Positions 1 to 11,240 of a stretch of 64,000 nucleotides of DNA are shown here, piece by piece; position 1 is the stretch's first letter; every line of letters starts with the position of its first letter. Location of the stretch: assembly GCA_008729055.1 (NCBI GenBank), contig SDUX01000006.1:186001-250000 (forward strand), in the 5' to 3' direction. Under the pieces are notes generated by a model. It saw only the letters and a program-made list of their open reading frames with translations, did not search any database and was not told where the DNA came from. The stretch comes from Pyropia haitanensis. Its lineage: Eukaryota; Rhodophyta; Bangiophyceae; Bangiales; Bangiaceae. A program made the translations under genes and the position numbers.

Positions 1-332
1 CCTCTTGGGGTGTGCGCGACCGAAAGGAGCACGAGAGTTGGGCGCCGGTTCCTGGCACGTCACGGCCTCGGCACACCACGGGCGGCTCGAGGCGCGCGAG
101 ACTGCCACCGTGGCCGCCTTCCCGGTGTGCGGCCGTCGGGTCGGCTGGCGTCCCCGCCCACCCAGAGAGAAAACAGCCCGATGTGCGGCATCACGCTGGC
201 GGAACCACGGGGGACCTAGCTAGTCTGAAAGACCGCTTTTTTTCCGCTGTTTATTTTTGTTGATCGCACGCAGCTGTGCCGGGCCATCCCGCACGGCGCA
301 CCCGCACGGCGCAAACGGCAGCTGGATGGGTA

Positions 333-807
333 TAACAGAGACGCAAGCACGACGCTGCATGTAGCCATTGACAGTGTGTTTATTCGTTTGGGTTGCGGCC
401 AAGATAAACAAACGATAAAATACAATGGTACACACCCCGCACATGTCCAGCATGAGCGGGGCCGAGTGGCCCACGAAAGACGACAAGATGTGCGTCAGCG
501 GTACGGGCGCAGGGAGGATGGTGGGAGGCGCGAAAGACGACGGACGTGCCGGCCCGGCGGGAGGGAGAACGGAGGAGCGGCGGGGTCGTAGATAAGGGGC
601 TCGGCGCACAGCCGCCGCCGCCCTGCGGCTCGGCTCGCAGCCGCCGCCGCCCGACACAGCCCGCCTCTCCTCGGCAGCCCTCTCCTGCCGGTTGGGCAGT
701 CGTGTCAGTCGGCGCCTCTCCCACTCATGAGGAGTACCTCGCTCGCCGCAACGACCCAGTCAATCGATCGGAGTTACCCGGTGAAGAGACGACAAATAAC
801 GAAGCAA
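333..807. other. Segment present only in repeat copy A
   Basis: Alignment of the two repeat copies runs through GGATGGGTA and resumes at AGGCGGGCCGCC. In copy A these anchors are separated by about 475 bases, in copy B by about 3. The extra DNA is locally AT-richer (370-430, with AAACAAACGATAAAATACAATGG-like sequence) than its surroundings. It is either an insertion in A or a deletion in B. No target-site duplication was evident. Confidence 0.6.
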
Positions 808-922
808 AAGGCGGGCCGCCGCACCTCCCCCAAAATCCGACTCTGCCCGCCCCTTCCCCCCCCTTCCCGAGCCCGGTTGGGCGGCGCCCCCAACACGGAA
901 ACCCCGCCAAGGAGGCTCGCCA

Positions 923-1627
923 GTGGCGCCCCCTCTGCCACGGCCGACCGCTGGGGACGACGACTCCGCGACGCCCGCCGTGGCCAGCTGGCCCGCGCGC
1001 AAGACAACAACCTGGGCGCGGTGCGGCACGCGTGCGTGCTCGGTCGCAGCGCCTGCCTACTTGGAAACGCGCCCCGGACGGGAGAAGGCCGTGTGGGGGC
1101 GGTTTGAAACCGACGCGGGGCGCCGTCCAGAGACGGCGGACCGCGGGTGGGGCGGGAGCGCTGCGCCGATGCCCAGTCGCCCCTCACGCCCGCAACTCTC
1201 GCGCCGTCCCCATCTGCATGCTACCGCGCCGGTTGGAGGGCCTAAAGGCAGTGGCCGCCGACGGCCGCCAGCCAACCCGTTCCAGTCTCCCCGACGCGGC
1301 GGATCGCGCGCGCCTGCGGGTGGGGGGAAAGCGGCGATGCTGGTGGCAGATGCTGACCTGGCCCAGATGGACCGCCGTGGCCGCATCGGGTGGGTGCAGC
1401 TGTCACTGTTGGCTAAAGAGGCAGACGGGACGGGCAACGAGCCACCGCTGGCAACACGACTGACGTTTGCGTATGAGGGGGGTGTCGGGTGGGGACGAGC
1501 CACGGCGGCGGCGCTTCGGGCGGCTCCACCGCTGTCAGGGCGACTTGTCCCGCAGGTCAAAACGGGACGAGGTGGGCTGGGGGTAAGGGGGGGCCTGAGG
1601 GCGGACGGGCACGGCCCCGTCCGTTAA
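923..1627 (+). CDS. ORF conserved between both repeat copies, function unknown
   Basis: This 234-codon frame has its counterpart in copy B (minus strand, ending at 34929). The last 80 or so codons are essentially unchanged between copies, including the stretches MLVADADLAQMDRRGRIG and LTFAYEGGVGWGRATAAAL, and both end at the same stop after PVR. The upstream part is Arg/Pro-rich and could be frame shadow. I do not recognise a family. Conservation is at the DNA level as well, so it may reflect recent duplication rather than selection on protein. Treat as a candidate element-encoded ORF. Confidence 0.25.
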   Translation: MAPPLPRPTAGDDDSATPAVASWPARKTTTWARCGTRACSVAAPAYLETRPGREKAVWGRFETDAGRRPETADRGWGGSAAPMPSRPSRPQLSRRPHLHATAPVGGPKGSGRRRPPANPFQSPRRGGSRAPAGGGKAAMLVADADLAQMDRRGRIGWVQLSLLAKEADGTGNEPPLATRLTFAYEGGVGWGRATAAALRAAPPLSGRLVPQVKTGRGGLGVRGGLRADGHGPVR

Positions 1628-2094
1628 TGACGGGCAGCCTCCCCATGTCGCCGCAGTCGGCGCGGTCGCGGCCGCCGACGTCGGTGCCCGCCCGCCGGTG
1701 CGGCACCGTGCCCTCTGCCGGCGCCGCGCGGCGGGCGCCACGGGCGGCGCGCCACCGGCGGCGGGCGTCCCTGCTGCTGCGGTCGCCCACGGCGGCGGGC
1801 ACGCCCCCCTTTTCTCGCCCTTGATCTCTCCGCGTCTCCTGCCTCGCACCCCCCCCCCGCCCACGTCCACCACCGCCGCCGCCCTCTCGCAGTGTGGCCG
1901 CGGCTTGGCGGTCGACGCCGATGCCGGTGGCCGTCGCCATGGGGCGGACGAACATTGAGAAAAGGAGACGGCAAGGCGGTGGTGAAGTTGCATGCGAGAG
2001 GGGGTGGGGGAGGTGGGGGGGGGGCGGGGAAGCGGGGCGACCCCACCGGTGGGATGCACGGCGGGAGGGTGGACCCTCGCGGTGGCGTGGTGGA

Positions 2095-3110
2095 CGGCCG
2101 TCGCGGCGGGTGGTGGCGAGGCGGGTGGCTGCCGCTGCCGACGCCTGCGGCGGCCGCGGGTGAGAGGAAATGGGGTCGACGCCGTCGGAGGGGGGGGGAA
2201 TGGGTATCCCCGGTAAGCGGCGGTGACGCTTGCCGCGGTCACCCGCGCGAGCAACGGCCCGCCCGCGCAGCGAGGGTGCTCGCAACGAGACGAACTCGGT
2301 TCAAGAAACCGCAATTCGACGGCGCTCGCGCCGGCCGACGGGGCCGCCGGCGGGAGAGGAACGGCAGGAGTGTCCTTGTCGCCGCCACGCAGGCCGGCTG
2401 CTCGACGGACAATGCGGGCGGGAACGTCTTTGACAAGCTTGCTGGCCTCCTTAAAGGCGGCGCATCGCCGCCCGATGGTGACCAAGAGGGCAGCTCCCGC
2501 CCTGGTGACAGCCATGTCTGGCCTCGAACTTGACAGAGACGCCTGCAGACGCAGTGGGGGGGTGAACGGAGTGGAAAGGCTACTAGAGAAGCAACTCGTT
2601 GAAAACGAGAGGGAGGTCCGCACTCAACAGGTGATGAGGTACCAAAGATGGGGATGGCAGGAGGAGCGGAAGAATGGGAGTCGGGGACAGTCATCACAAA
2701 TATACACCCGCAGACGTGGGCCCGCTCGCAACGCTCCATGCGCGGCAGCATACAAAGGGCGCGGTGGCTCCCGCTTCCCTTCCCCGCCCCCCCCTCCACC
2801 CCCCCCCCCCCGCACGCGCGCGCGCCCACGCACTCGGCCGTGACAGACGACGCCGCCCCCCCCCCCCCGTCGCCATCCATCATGCCCCCACCCCAACCCC
2901 GCCACCCCTTCACCCCACACCACGCACCAATCCAGAGGCGGATCGATGGTGACGCGCTCCAGCTCAACGCGAAGAGGGGCGCCACGCCGGGGGTGGCCGC
3001 CGACGTGGGTGCGCGACCGGCGCGCGGGAGTGGCGGCCGGTTGCCGACGGCGGCGCGGGCGGCGGGATTGGTCCACCGTGTCTGACGGATCAAAGTATAT
3101 GCGAGAGTAC
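2095..3110. other. No supported gene; low-complexity spacer
   Basis: The stretch right of repeat copy A contains C-rich runs (2785-2811, 2853-2868) and mixed-composition sequence around 2520-2720. Frames are open on both strands only because of composition. Nothing here could be tied to a gene. Confidence 0.4.
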
Positions 3111-3117
3111 CTGTAGT

Positions 3118-3436
3118 TTGGTGGCCTTTTTCGTTACGGCACACTACCTACTGGACCAGCGCGGCGCGCGCGGGGATCACGGCGAACGGATCGGGACGGG
3201 CGCCGCAGCTGCCGCGCCGCCGCCGCGCGTCCCCCGCGCCGCGCCCGCCACCCACCCGCGTCACGCCGCACCCTGCCCGCCGTTTGTCCACCCCCCCCCG
3301 CTGGCGCCGGCGCTACTGCCACCCCCCCCCACCACCCCCCCCCCCACCGCCGTCGCCCGCCCCTGCCGCCCCCAACGGGCGTGGCGGTCTGTGCAGCCCA
3401 CCGGCGGCGGCGGCGGCGGCAGCAGCGGCGGCGGCA

Positions 3437-3499
<63 letters not shown>

Positions 3500-4322
3500 T
3501 CCGCCGCGATGGGCGCTCCCCCCCCCCCCAACCGGGCACCCCCCCCCCCGCGGCGCCCGTGCCGCCCGCCGTCGCCGCCAGCGGTAGGGCGACGCCTGGC
3601 GCGACCGCCGCCGATGCGGTCACGGCCACGGCCGCCGCGGCGGACGCGGCCGGCGTCACCCTCCCCGGCGGCGACCGCCCGCCACCGCACGGCGGCAACG
3701 CCGTCACCGGCGGGCTGGCCGCCGCCCACAAGCGGCCCGCCGCCGACGCGGCCGCGGCGGGCGGGTGCACCCCCCCCCCCCCCCCCCCCCCCGGCGGCGC
3801 CCCCCCCCCCTCCCCCTCCCCGACGGGTGGGCGCCCAAAAAACCGCGGCTCGCCGCGCCGACCGCGGCGGCCACCGCCGCGGGCACCCCCCCCCCCCGCC
3901 CCCCCCCACGGCTGCCGCGGCGGGCACCCCCCCCCCCCCCCCTCGCCAGCCGCGTCGGCGGCGGCGGTCGCGGCGGCGGCGGCGGCGGCGGCCGGCACCG
4001 CCGCCGCCGCGGCGGCGGCTGGGACCGCCGCGGCGGCGGCGGCGGCGGCCGTGACGGCTGGCCCGCCGGGCGCGGTCGCCGCCGCGGCGGTCGCGACGGG
4101 CGCCGCGGCGGCCGCGACGGACGCGGCGGCCGCCGCGACGAGTGCCGCGGCGGCCGCGACAGACGCGGCCGCCGCGGCAACGACGGTCGCCGTGGCGGCC
4201 GCCGCGTCGGGCGGTGGTGGTGGTGGTGGTGGTGGTGGTGGTGGTGGTGGTGGTGGTGGTGGTGGTGGGGGAGGGGGGGGGGGGGTATCCCCGCCGGCGG
4301 CGGCGTCGACGCCGTGCCGCCA
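3118..4322 (+). other. Low-complexity leader of the pseudouridine synthase gene, coding status uncertain
   Basis: GGC/CGG triplet arrays (about 3405-3500), several C runs and a GGT array (4213-4267) dominate. One frame reads as Ala/Thr-rich with poly-Gly over the GGT array. Another reads as RGG-like (RGGRDGRGGRRD at about 4100-4150) after a Lys-Pro-rich GWAPKKPRLA. A G13 run at 4273-4285 sits where the first of these would need one extra base to join the enzyme frame. The true N-terminus of the enzyme could therefore lie in this stretch. Confidence 0.35.
4213..4267 (+). repeat. (GGT)n microsatellite, about 18 units
   Basis: An uninterrupted GGT array directly precedes a G-rich run at 4267-4285. 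Depending on frame it would encode poly-Gly, poly-Val or poly-Trp; only poly-Gly is plausible in a protein. Confidence 0.9.
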
Positions 4323-4970
4323 ATGGTGGTCGCCACGCCCGCGTCGCCGGCGGTGGCGGTGGCGCCGCCGACGCCGGCCGCGGAAGCCGACGCGGCGGTG
4401 GCGGTGCTGGCGCTGGGCGCCGCCGCGGGCGCCGCGTCGGCCGCACCGGTGGTCGCCACGGCGGTGCCGCCGCAGGGCGGCGCGCCGCCGCAGCCGCCGT
4501 CCAGTGCCGGGCCGGCCGTCGAGCCGCGCGACGGCGACGCGGCCGCGGCGACGGCCGACCGGGGGGTGCCCATGGAGGTGGACGGCCGCCCGCATGGCGG
4601 CGGCGGGGCGGCGACGGCGGCGGCGACCGCCCACGCGGCCCCCCCCCGGTCGCCCAAGCCGCCGATGCCCGCCCTCAAGCGCGTCAAGGTGGCCCTCTTC
4701 TTTGGCTATGACGGCGCCGCGTACCACGGCATGCAGCGCAACGAGGCGGTGCCGACGATTGAGGGCGCCTTCCACGCCGCCCTCGCCGCGGCGGGCTACG
4801 TCAGTGGCGCCAACGCGGCCGTGCCGGGGCGGTTCCACTGGTCCCGCGCCGCGCGGACGGACAAGGGCGTGTCCGCGGCGTGTCAGGTGGCGGGCGCGCG
4901 GCTGCACGCGGCGCTGCCGTCGCGGCCGTCCGGGGGCGGTGCGGATGCCAGCGGTGGTGGCGGCGGCGGC

Positions 4971-5014
<44 letters not shown>

Positions 5015-6549
5015 GGCGGGGCGCCTCGACCCGGCGCTGGTCGCGTCGCTCAACGCGGCGCTGCCGGCGGACATTCGGGTGTTTGGGGCGGTGCGGGTGA
5101 CGGCCAGCTTTGACGCCCGCACCGACTGTGACGGGCGGGTGTACGAGTACCTGCTGCCGCTGCGGTCGCTGGGCGGGCCCAACGCGCCGCTGACGCCGGG
5201 TACACCAGAGGGGGAGGCGCCCGCACCAGCCGACGGGGGGGGGGGGGGGGGCGCGACGGCCCCCGCCGCCGCGTCGGCCGCGCCCCGGTCGGCCGCGCCG
5301 GCCGGGGAGTCCGCCGCCGAAGACCCGCGGGTGACCCGCTTCAACGCCCTCCTCGCCCAATTTGTCGGCACCCACTCCTTCCACAACTTTACCGACGGTG
5401 GCTCCCCGTCGGACGCGTCGCTCAGCCGGTACATCCGGGCCTTTGGGGTGGTCGCCCCCCCCCTGCTCCTCGGCGGCGTCTACTACATTGCCGCCCGCGT
5501 CGTCGGCCAGTCGTTCATCCTCCACCAGATCCGCAAGATGGTCGGCACCGCGCTGGCGGTCGCGACGGGCGCGGCGCCCGCGGCGCTCGTGCCGCTCGCC
5601 CTCCACCCGCGCGTGGTGGGGCTGCCGACGCCGACGGCGCCGCCGGGCGGCCTGCTGCTCGTCTCGACCGCGTACGGCGCGTACAACCGGCGGTTTGGGG
5701 GGCCCGCCGGCGCGCTCGCCGCGCCCGTCAGCGAGGACGGCGCCGGCATCACGGCGACGGTGGCGGCGTTTAAGGAAGGCCGCCTGTGGGCCAAGGTCGC
5801 CGCTGACGAGCGCCGCGGCCGCGCGATGGAGGCGTGGCTCCGCGGCCTCGCCGCCGGCGCGCGGGGGCGGTGGCCCGCCGAGGAGGTGGCCGCGCGGCTG
5901 GCGCGCGCGCGGGGGGAGGGCGCGGCCGCCGCCGCCGAGTGGGCCGTCCACGTCGCCGCGCTGTATCCGGTGGTGACGAGCGTGGCGGAGCTGCTCGGGT
6001 GGGTGCTGCCGCCGGGCCAGGGGGGACCCCCAGCGGCCGCCGCCGTCACCGGCATACCAGCGGTGACGGCGCCGGCCGTGGCCGCGCCCGATGCGGCGGC
6101 GGCACCGCCGGCACCCGCAGAGGACAATGGTGCGGCCGCCACCACTACCGACCGCCCCGCGGCGGCGCCTGCCGACAGCGTCGCTGCGGCTGCCACTCCC
6201 CCCCGCTCGCCGCCGCCACCGCCGCCGCCGCCGCCACTGACTGCACCGGCGCGCCCCCCCCCCCTACCCCCCCCCTACCCCCCCCCCACCGCCGATGCCG
6301 CGGCCGCGTCGGCGCTGGACGCCGCCTGGGCCGCCGCCGAGGGCGCCGCCATCGCCGCCGCCGCGGCCGCCGCGGCCGCCGGCTGGCCCGCCACCCCCCC
6401 CGCGTTTGTCGCGCGCTCCCCGACGCCGCTGCTGCTCGCCGGCGCCGCGGACGACCGCCTCGCCGCCGCGCTCGGCACGCCGTCGGTGGCGGTGGCGGTG
6501 GCGGCGGGGGGGGTGGTCGCCGCGGGCGGCCGCACGCCATCACGCACGT
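4323..6549 (+). CDS. tRNA pseudouridine synthase, TruA/Pus1 family
   Basis: Enzymes of this family isomerise uridine to pseudouridine in tRNA (and some other RNAs). Counting from the ATG at 4323, the catalytic block RAARTDKGVSA places the invariant Asp at residue 180. Upstream is the family's GYDGAAYHGMQ strand (about residues 128-138). Downstream come HSFHNFTDG and FILHQIRKMVGTALA, the usual C-terminal Pus1-type motifs. A Gly/Ala tract (about 4957-5013) and a G10 run (5237-5246) are inserted between blocks. The start is uncertain: ATG 4323 and ATG 4572 are both possible, and an upstream frame may join across the G13 run. The frame remains sensible to about 6549 and then goes wrong at a G12 run (6550-6561); coding-like sequence resumes one frame over. 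Bacterial TruA is near 270 residues, so this protein is unusually long. Nuclear or organellar location is not clear. Confidence 0.85.
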
Positions 6550-6561
6550 GGGGGGGGGGGG

Positions 6562-7030
6562 AGGGGAGCGGGTGGGGGACAACGACGACGACGACGGCGT
6601 CGCCACCGCGTGGGTGGTGCGGGAGGGGGGCGGCGGAGGGGAGGGGAGGGTGCGGCTGGTCGGCGCCGGCTGGGGGGCGGCGGAAGAGTTGGGGGGGGCA
6701 GGCCCACCGCTGGTGCCCGCCGCTGGTGCTGCTGGCGACGGTCTGGCCGCGGGCGCGACGGCGGGGGCCCCCGCGGACGCGGCAGCCGCCGCAGCCGACG
6801 CGCCGTCGGCGGCACCGGCGGCGGCGGGGGCCACCGCGCCGGCGGCGCCCGCGCTGGCGGCGGACGTGCCGGCGCTGGCGGGGGCTGTGCCGGCGCCGGC
6901 GGCCGCCACAGCCGCCACCACCGCCGCCGCACCCAGCCGTGACGCGGGGGTGGTGCCGCTGCCGCCGCTGCGCGGTCGCTGGGCGGCGCTGCCCGCGGGG
7001 CGGCTGCAGGTGGACGGCCGCCGCGCGGGT

Positions 7031-7071
<41 letters not shown>

Positions 7072-8847
7072 GGCTGCCGCTGGGGCCACCGCCGCCCCCG
7101 CCGCGGGCGCCGCGCCCGTGCCAGCGGGCGACGCGTCGGCAGCCGATGCTGCCGCCGTCGACGGCGGCGGCAGCGGGACGGCGGCGGCGGGCTCGGTGGC
7201 CGGCGTGACGGCAGCGGCGGCAGGGGCGTCAGGGCGCGCGCCCTCGACGGCGGCTGCCGCCGCCGCGACCGACGGCCGTGCCATCCCGGCGGCGGCGGCG
7301 GCGGCGGCGACGGCGGTCGTCGCGACCAGCTGGGCGTCGGCCATCCGGCAGGCGCGGGTCAAGCCCAAGCTCCGCCACCCCGCCGCGGTCGTGTTTGCCA
7401 CCCCGTCGGGGGCGGCGCCCGGCGGCGAGCCGCCGCCGCCGCCGCCGTCGCTACCGCCGGTGGCTGCTGCGGACGGCAGAGACGCGCCGCCCCTCCCGTC
7501 CGCCCCCCCGGATGGGGGCACCCCCCCCGGCGCGACCGCGCTGGCCGTCGCCGCCGCCCTCGCCGCCCTCCGCACCAACCGCCTTCGGCCAGAGCGGTCG
7601 GCGGTCGCGGCGGTCGCGGCGGGGCGGCCAGACGTGGCCGACAGCGCGGCGGTGCGGCTGCCGCTCGCGGCGCTCGCCGCCCAGCGGGGGTGTGTGACGG
7701 TGCTGACGCCCGAGCGTCCGGCCGGCGGGGGGGGACGGCGCGGGGGGGGGGGGGATCCCGCCAGTGGAGGAGGGGGGGGGGGTGGGGGGGGGCGCCGCGG
7801 CGGTGGTGGTGGCCGCGGTGGTGGCCGCCGGGGGGGGGGACGGGGGGGAGGCCGGGGCGGAGGCCGGGGCGGCGAGGGGGGGGGGGGCGCCGCCCCCGAC
7901 GCGGACGCCCGCCGCCACTTTACCACCACTGCGCTCCCGCTGCCGGGCGTCACGTACGTGCTGCTGACGGCGCCAGTGCGGGCGCGGGCTGCCGCGGCGG
8001 GTGGGGCGGCGGCGGCTGGCGCTGACGGCGGCCGCGGCGGCGGCGGCGACGGCGGCGGCGGCGGCGGCGGCGGCGGCAGCGTCGGCGTCGGTGGCGCGCA
8101 GACCCCCGAGGCGGGCGGCAGCGGCCGTGCCTCTGACGGGCGGCCGGCGGCGGGGTCGGTGGTGCTCGCGTCCGAGGTGCGGCTGGCGGCCATCCTGCTC
8201 GCCCGCCGCGCGGGCGTGCCGGCGTACCGGCACGTGGAAACGTGGGCGGGGCTCCTGTCCACGTCGGGCCGCACCGCCGCGGCGGTCGCGGCGGCGCTCG
8301 ACGCTCCTGTCGGTGACGATGGCAGCGGCGGCGGCGGCGGTGGCGGCGGCGGTGGCGGCGGCGGTGGCGGGGACGATGGCCGCGGCGGCGGTGGCGGTGG
8401 CGGCGGAAGTAGGGAGCCGCCGGCCATGGAGGCGACGGCGGCGGCGGCGCCGCCGCCGCCGCCAAACGCGTGGCGCATGGCCGCGGACGAGACGATCACG
8501 GCGGCGGCGGCCGCCGCCGAGCTGGCCCTCCCCCCCGCCGAGGTGGCCGCCCGCTTCCTCCGCAACGCCGCCGCCGCGCGGCGGCCCGCCCTCCGCGTCG
8601 GCCGCGCGGCGCGGCTCGCCGCGGCGGCGGCGGCGGCGGCCGAGGCGGCCGCCGCCGCCGCCGCTGCGGGTGACGCCGCCGCGTTTGCCGCGGCGGTGAC
8701 GGCGGGCGGGGAGGCGGGCCGGGCGGCCGCCGCGGCGGCGGCAGAGGTGGACGCGCACGCCGCCGCGGGTGTGGCCGCCGCCGCCGCCGCGGCCGCCGAC
8801 GCCGCCGCGGACGGGGGGGGTGGCGGCGGTGGCGGCGGTGGCGCCAC

Positions 8848-8892
<45 letters not shown>

Positions 8893-9259
8893 GACCGCCG
8901 ACGGCGCCGCCGGCGAGTCCGCGTCGGCGTCGGCGGCCGCGTCAGCGTCGGCGGCCGCCGCGGCCGCCGCCGCCGCGGCCGCCGCGACCGACGGCGCGGC
9001 GCTGCTCGCGTGGGTGCTGTCGCAGCCCGCCACGCTGGGCGCGACGCCCGTGACGGCGGCGGCGGCGGGCGGCGGCGGCGCGCCCGTCGCGGCGGTGGTG
9101 GCGCTCGCCCGCCCCGCCGCGGCGGCGGCGCTGGTGGCGGCGGCCGCGTCGGGGGGGGGGGGGGTCGTGGGGGGGGTCACCGCGGGGGGGGCCGCGGGGG
9201 GGGGGGGGGTGCTCGTCACCCAGAGTGGGGGGCGCCGCAGCGGGCCAGGCGGTCGGTGA
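6562..9259 (+). CDS. Downstream coding frame, probable C-terminal extension of the pseudouridine synthase
   Basis: One added base in G12 (6550-6561) joins this frame to the enzyme above. It stays open for almost 900 codons to a TGA at 9257-9259. Ala/Gly low-complexity tracts separate islands that look like ordinary folded sequence: SWASAIRQARVKPKLRHPA (about 7330), HFTTTALPLPGVTYVLLTAPV (about 7915-7977), VVLASEVRLAAILLARRAG followed by VPAYRHVETWAGLLSTSG (about 8160-8270), and ALLAWVLSQPATLGATPV. I do not recognise a family. Its own start codon is not obvious, which favours fusion to the upstream enzyme, but a separate gene with a missed intron is possible. Further G runs (7728-7757, 9151-9201) could hide more frame errors. 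Confidence 0.45.
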
Positions 9260-10080
9260 GCGTCGGGGAGGGGGGTGGGGGGCGGGGGGGGGGGTGCGAG
9301 GGGGGGGGGGGCGGGGGGGTGAGGCGGGGGGGAGGGGGGGGGGGGGGGGGGTGGGTGGCGGTTTGCACCCTGCCGCGCCCGCGCCCGCGCCGGCCGCGCG
9401 CGGGTGGGCAGCGCGCGCGTCGCGGTGCGGCCGCGGGGCGGCGGGGCGAGCGCCCGACGCGGCGCGACGCGCGGCGCGGCGGCCGCCGCGGGTTGGACAC
9501 GCTGTTGCTCGCGGCCGCCGCGGCCACGCAGTCTGTGTCTGCCGACGCGGCCGCTCGCCGCCGCCGCGGCCGGCGGCCGTGGCGGCCACGGCCACGCCCG
9601 TGCCGACGGCCCGTGGTGGGGGAGGCTGCGCGTCGCGGCCGCCGCCGCCACCGCGGTGGCGGGGGTGGGCGGCACGGCGCGGCGGGTGCCGCCGGGGGGG
9701 GGCGGGGGGTGGCGGGGGGGGGGGGGGGGGGGGGGTGGGGAGTGGCGCCCTCGCCTCCGCCACCACCGCCGCCAACGCCGCCGCCGCTGGCGGTGGGTGT
9801 GCGCGGGCGGCGCCGTCGACCTTCCCGCTTGTCCACAGCCGCCCCGCTTTGGAGGAGCGCCCGCGTCGGACAGACCGCCGCGGGTGGCCACGGTCGGCCT
9901 GGTGCCGAGCGCCGCGACGGGGGTGGCCGCGCGGCGTTTCGCGGCCCGCGCCCCGCGCCGTCGTGCGCAGCGGGCGTGCGGTGCGCGGCCGCGTTGGGGG
10001 CGGCGCGGCGAGCCGCAGTGCGCGTGGCTGCCGGCCAATGCCGGCGTCGTTGTTGGGGGCTCGCCGGCCACCGCGACGGC

Positions 10081-10111
<31 letters not shown>

Positions 10112-10764
10112 CGTGGCGGCGCCCGGCTGTGCCCGTCATGGCGTGGCGTCTGCCGGCGGGCGGTCGCGCGGTTGCACGCCCCTACCCGTTGGCTTGGCGG
10201 CACGCCTCCCGCCCGTCTGATGGCGGGTGCGGCCCTCACGGCTGGTCCCTCTCTTGGCTCCCCGCGTGACCGCCCCGGTGGCGGGCGCGCCGGGGGCTCC
10301 GCGCGGCCACTTTTAGGAGAGAGCGGCGCAGGAGCCGTCCAGGCTGCCACCGCCGTGGCGACGCGGTGCGTGTGTTGTCGCCCGCCGTCGGCACCGTTTG
10401 GTCTTGTCCATTGTGCGCGTCGGCGGCGACCGCGCCGCGCGTCCGACCGCCACCGCGGGCGGGCAGCGCGCGCACCGTGCGCCGCGCGGCCGCCACCCGC
10501 GGTGCCGCCCAATGGCCCACGGCCGTGGACGCCGCGCCCGGCACGCGTCGGCCGTGGCGCACCGGCCGGCGGGGGCACGGCGACACCCGTGGCGGTAGAC
10601 GCGACCCAGACACGCCGGGCCGGGGACACGACGACCACCAACGGTGGTGGCGGTGGCGACGCTTGCAACGGCGCACCCGGCAGCGTGTCGACCGCAGCAA
10701 CCCTCGACCATCTCTGCTCACGACGGGTCGGGCGCACGGCGTGCCCACCGCCGAGACCATGCAC

Positions 10765-10789
10765 AAAAAAAAAAAAAAAAAAAAAAAAA
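10765..10789 (+). repeat. A25 homopolymer
   Basis: Twenty-five consecutive A residues stand in DNA of about 75 percent G+C. It could be the tail of a retroposed RNA on the plus strand, or a simple slippage tract. No target-site duplication was identified. Confidence 0.95.
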
Positions 10790-11160
10790 GCGGAAGCGGC
10801 CAACGCGAGCGTGGCGGCCAAACCGCCGCGTGTGTTGGCGCGTGCGGACCACCCCGTGCGGGTCCACCACCACACCCGCCGCGGGCCAGCTGCAGCCGGC
10901 CGAGCGCAGCGCCGCGGCCAGCCTGGCCGCCGCCCCGGTGCCGGCCGTGACGATGCGCGCCACCGCGGTGGGGGGCGCGCCGCCCCGCGGCCGCTGCGCG
11001 TCGCGCCACGAGCCGCGGGCGGACACCACCGCAGCGGCGAGACGCAGACGGGGCGAGCCGCCGCGGCGCGGGTCCCCCGCCAGCGCAGCCACGCGGCGGC
11101 GGCCGACCCGCGCGCGGCCACTCGCGACGGCCCGCCGGCGGGGCGCGCTCCCGCGATGGC

Positions 11161-11240
11161 GTGGTGTGGCGTCGCGTGGCGTGGCGTGGCGTGGTGTGGC
11201 GTCGCGTGGCGTGGCGTCGCGTGGCGTGGCGTGGCGTGGC
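11161..11240 (+). repeat. Pentanucleotide array of GTGGC/GTCGC/GTGGT, 16 units
   Basis: Exactly sixteen 5-base units are present. The first two 30-base blocks (11161-11190 and 11191-11220) share the order GTGGT-GTGGC-GTCGC-GTGGC-GTGGC and differ only in the sixth unit, giving a higher-order 30-base period. Confidence 0.9.

Larger units (their letters stand above)
1..2094 (+). repeat. Dispersed repeat, copy A (inverted partner at 34461-36081)
   Basis: This stretch matches the reverse complement of 34461-36081. Base 1 pairs with 36081 and the match stops abruptly after the shared GGCGTGGTGGAC at 2094. The two copies look roughly 95 percent alike by eye and are almost identical over 1320-1600. 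Copy A carries about 475 extra bases (about 333-807) that copy B lacks. The left end is cut by the window edge, so the true length is unknown. No transposase, reverse transcriptase or clear terminal repeat was recognised. It may be a non-autonomous element or a segmental duplication. Confidence 0.85.

Noticed and set aside
3261..5951. Minus-strand frame of 896 codons over the pseudouridine synthase
   Set aside because: The plus strand carries the catalytic motifs; the antisense product is His/Arg/Pro low-complexity.
11161..11240. Pentamer array considered as a telomere-like or terminal repeat
   Set aside because: It is only 80 bases, internal, and its GTGGC unit does not resemble known telomeric motifs.
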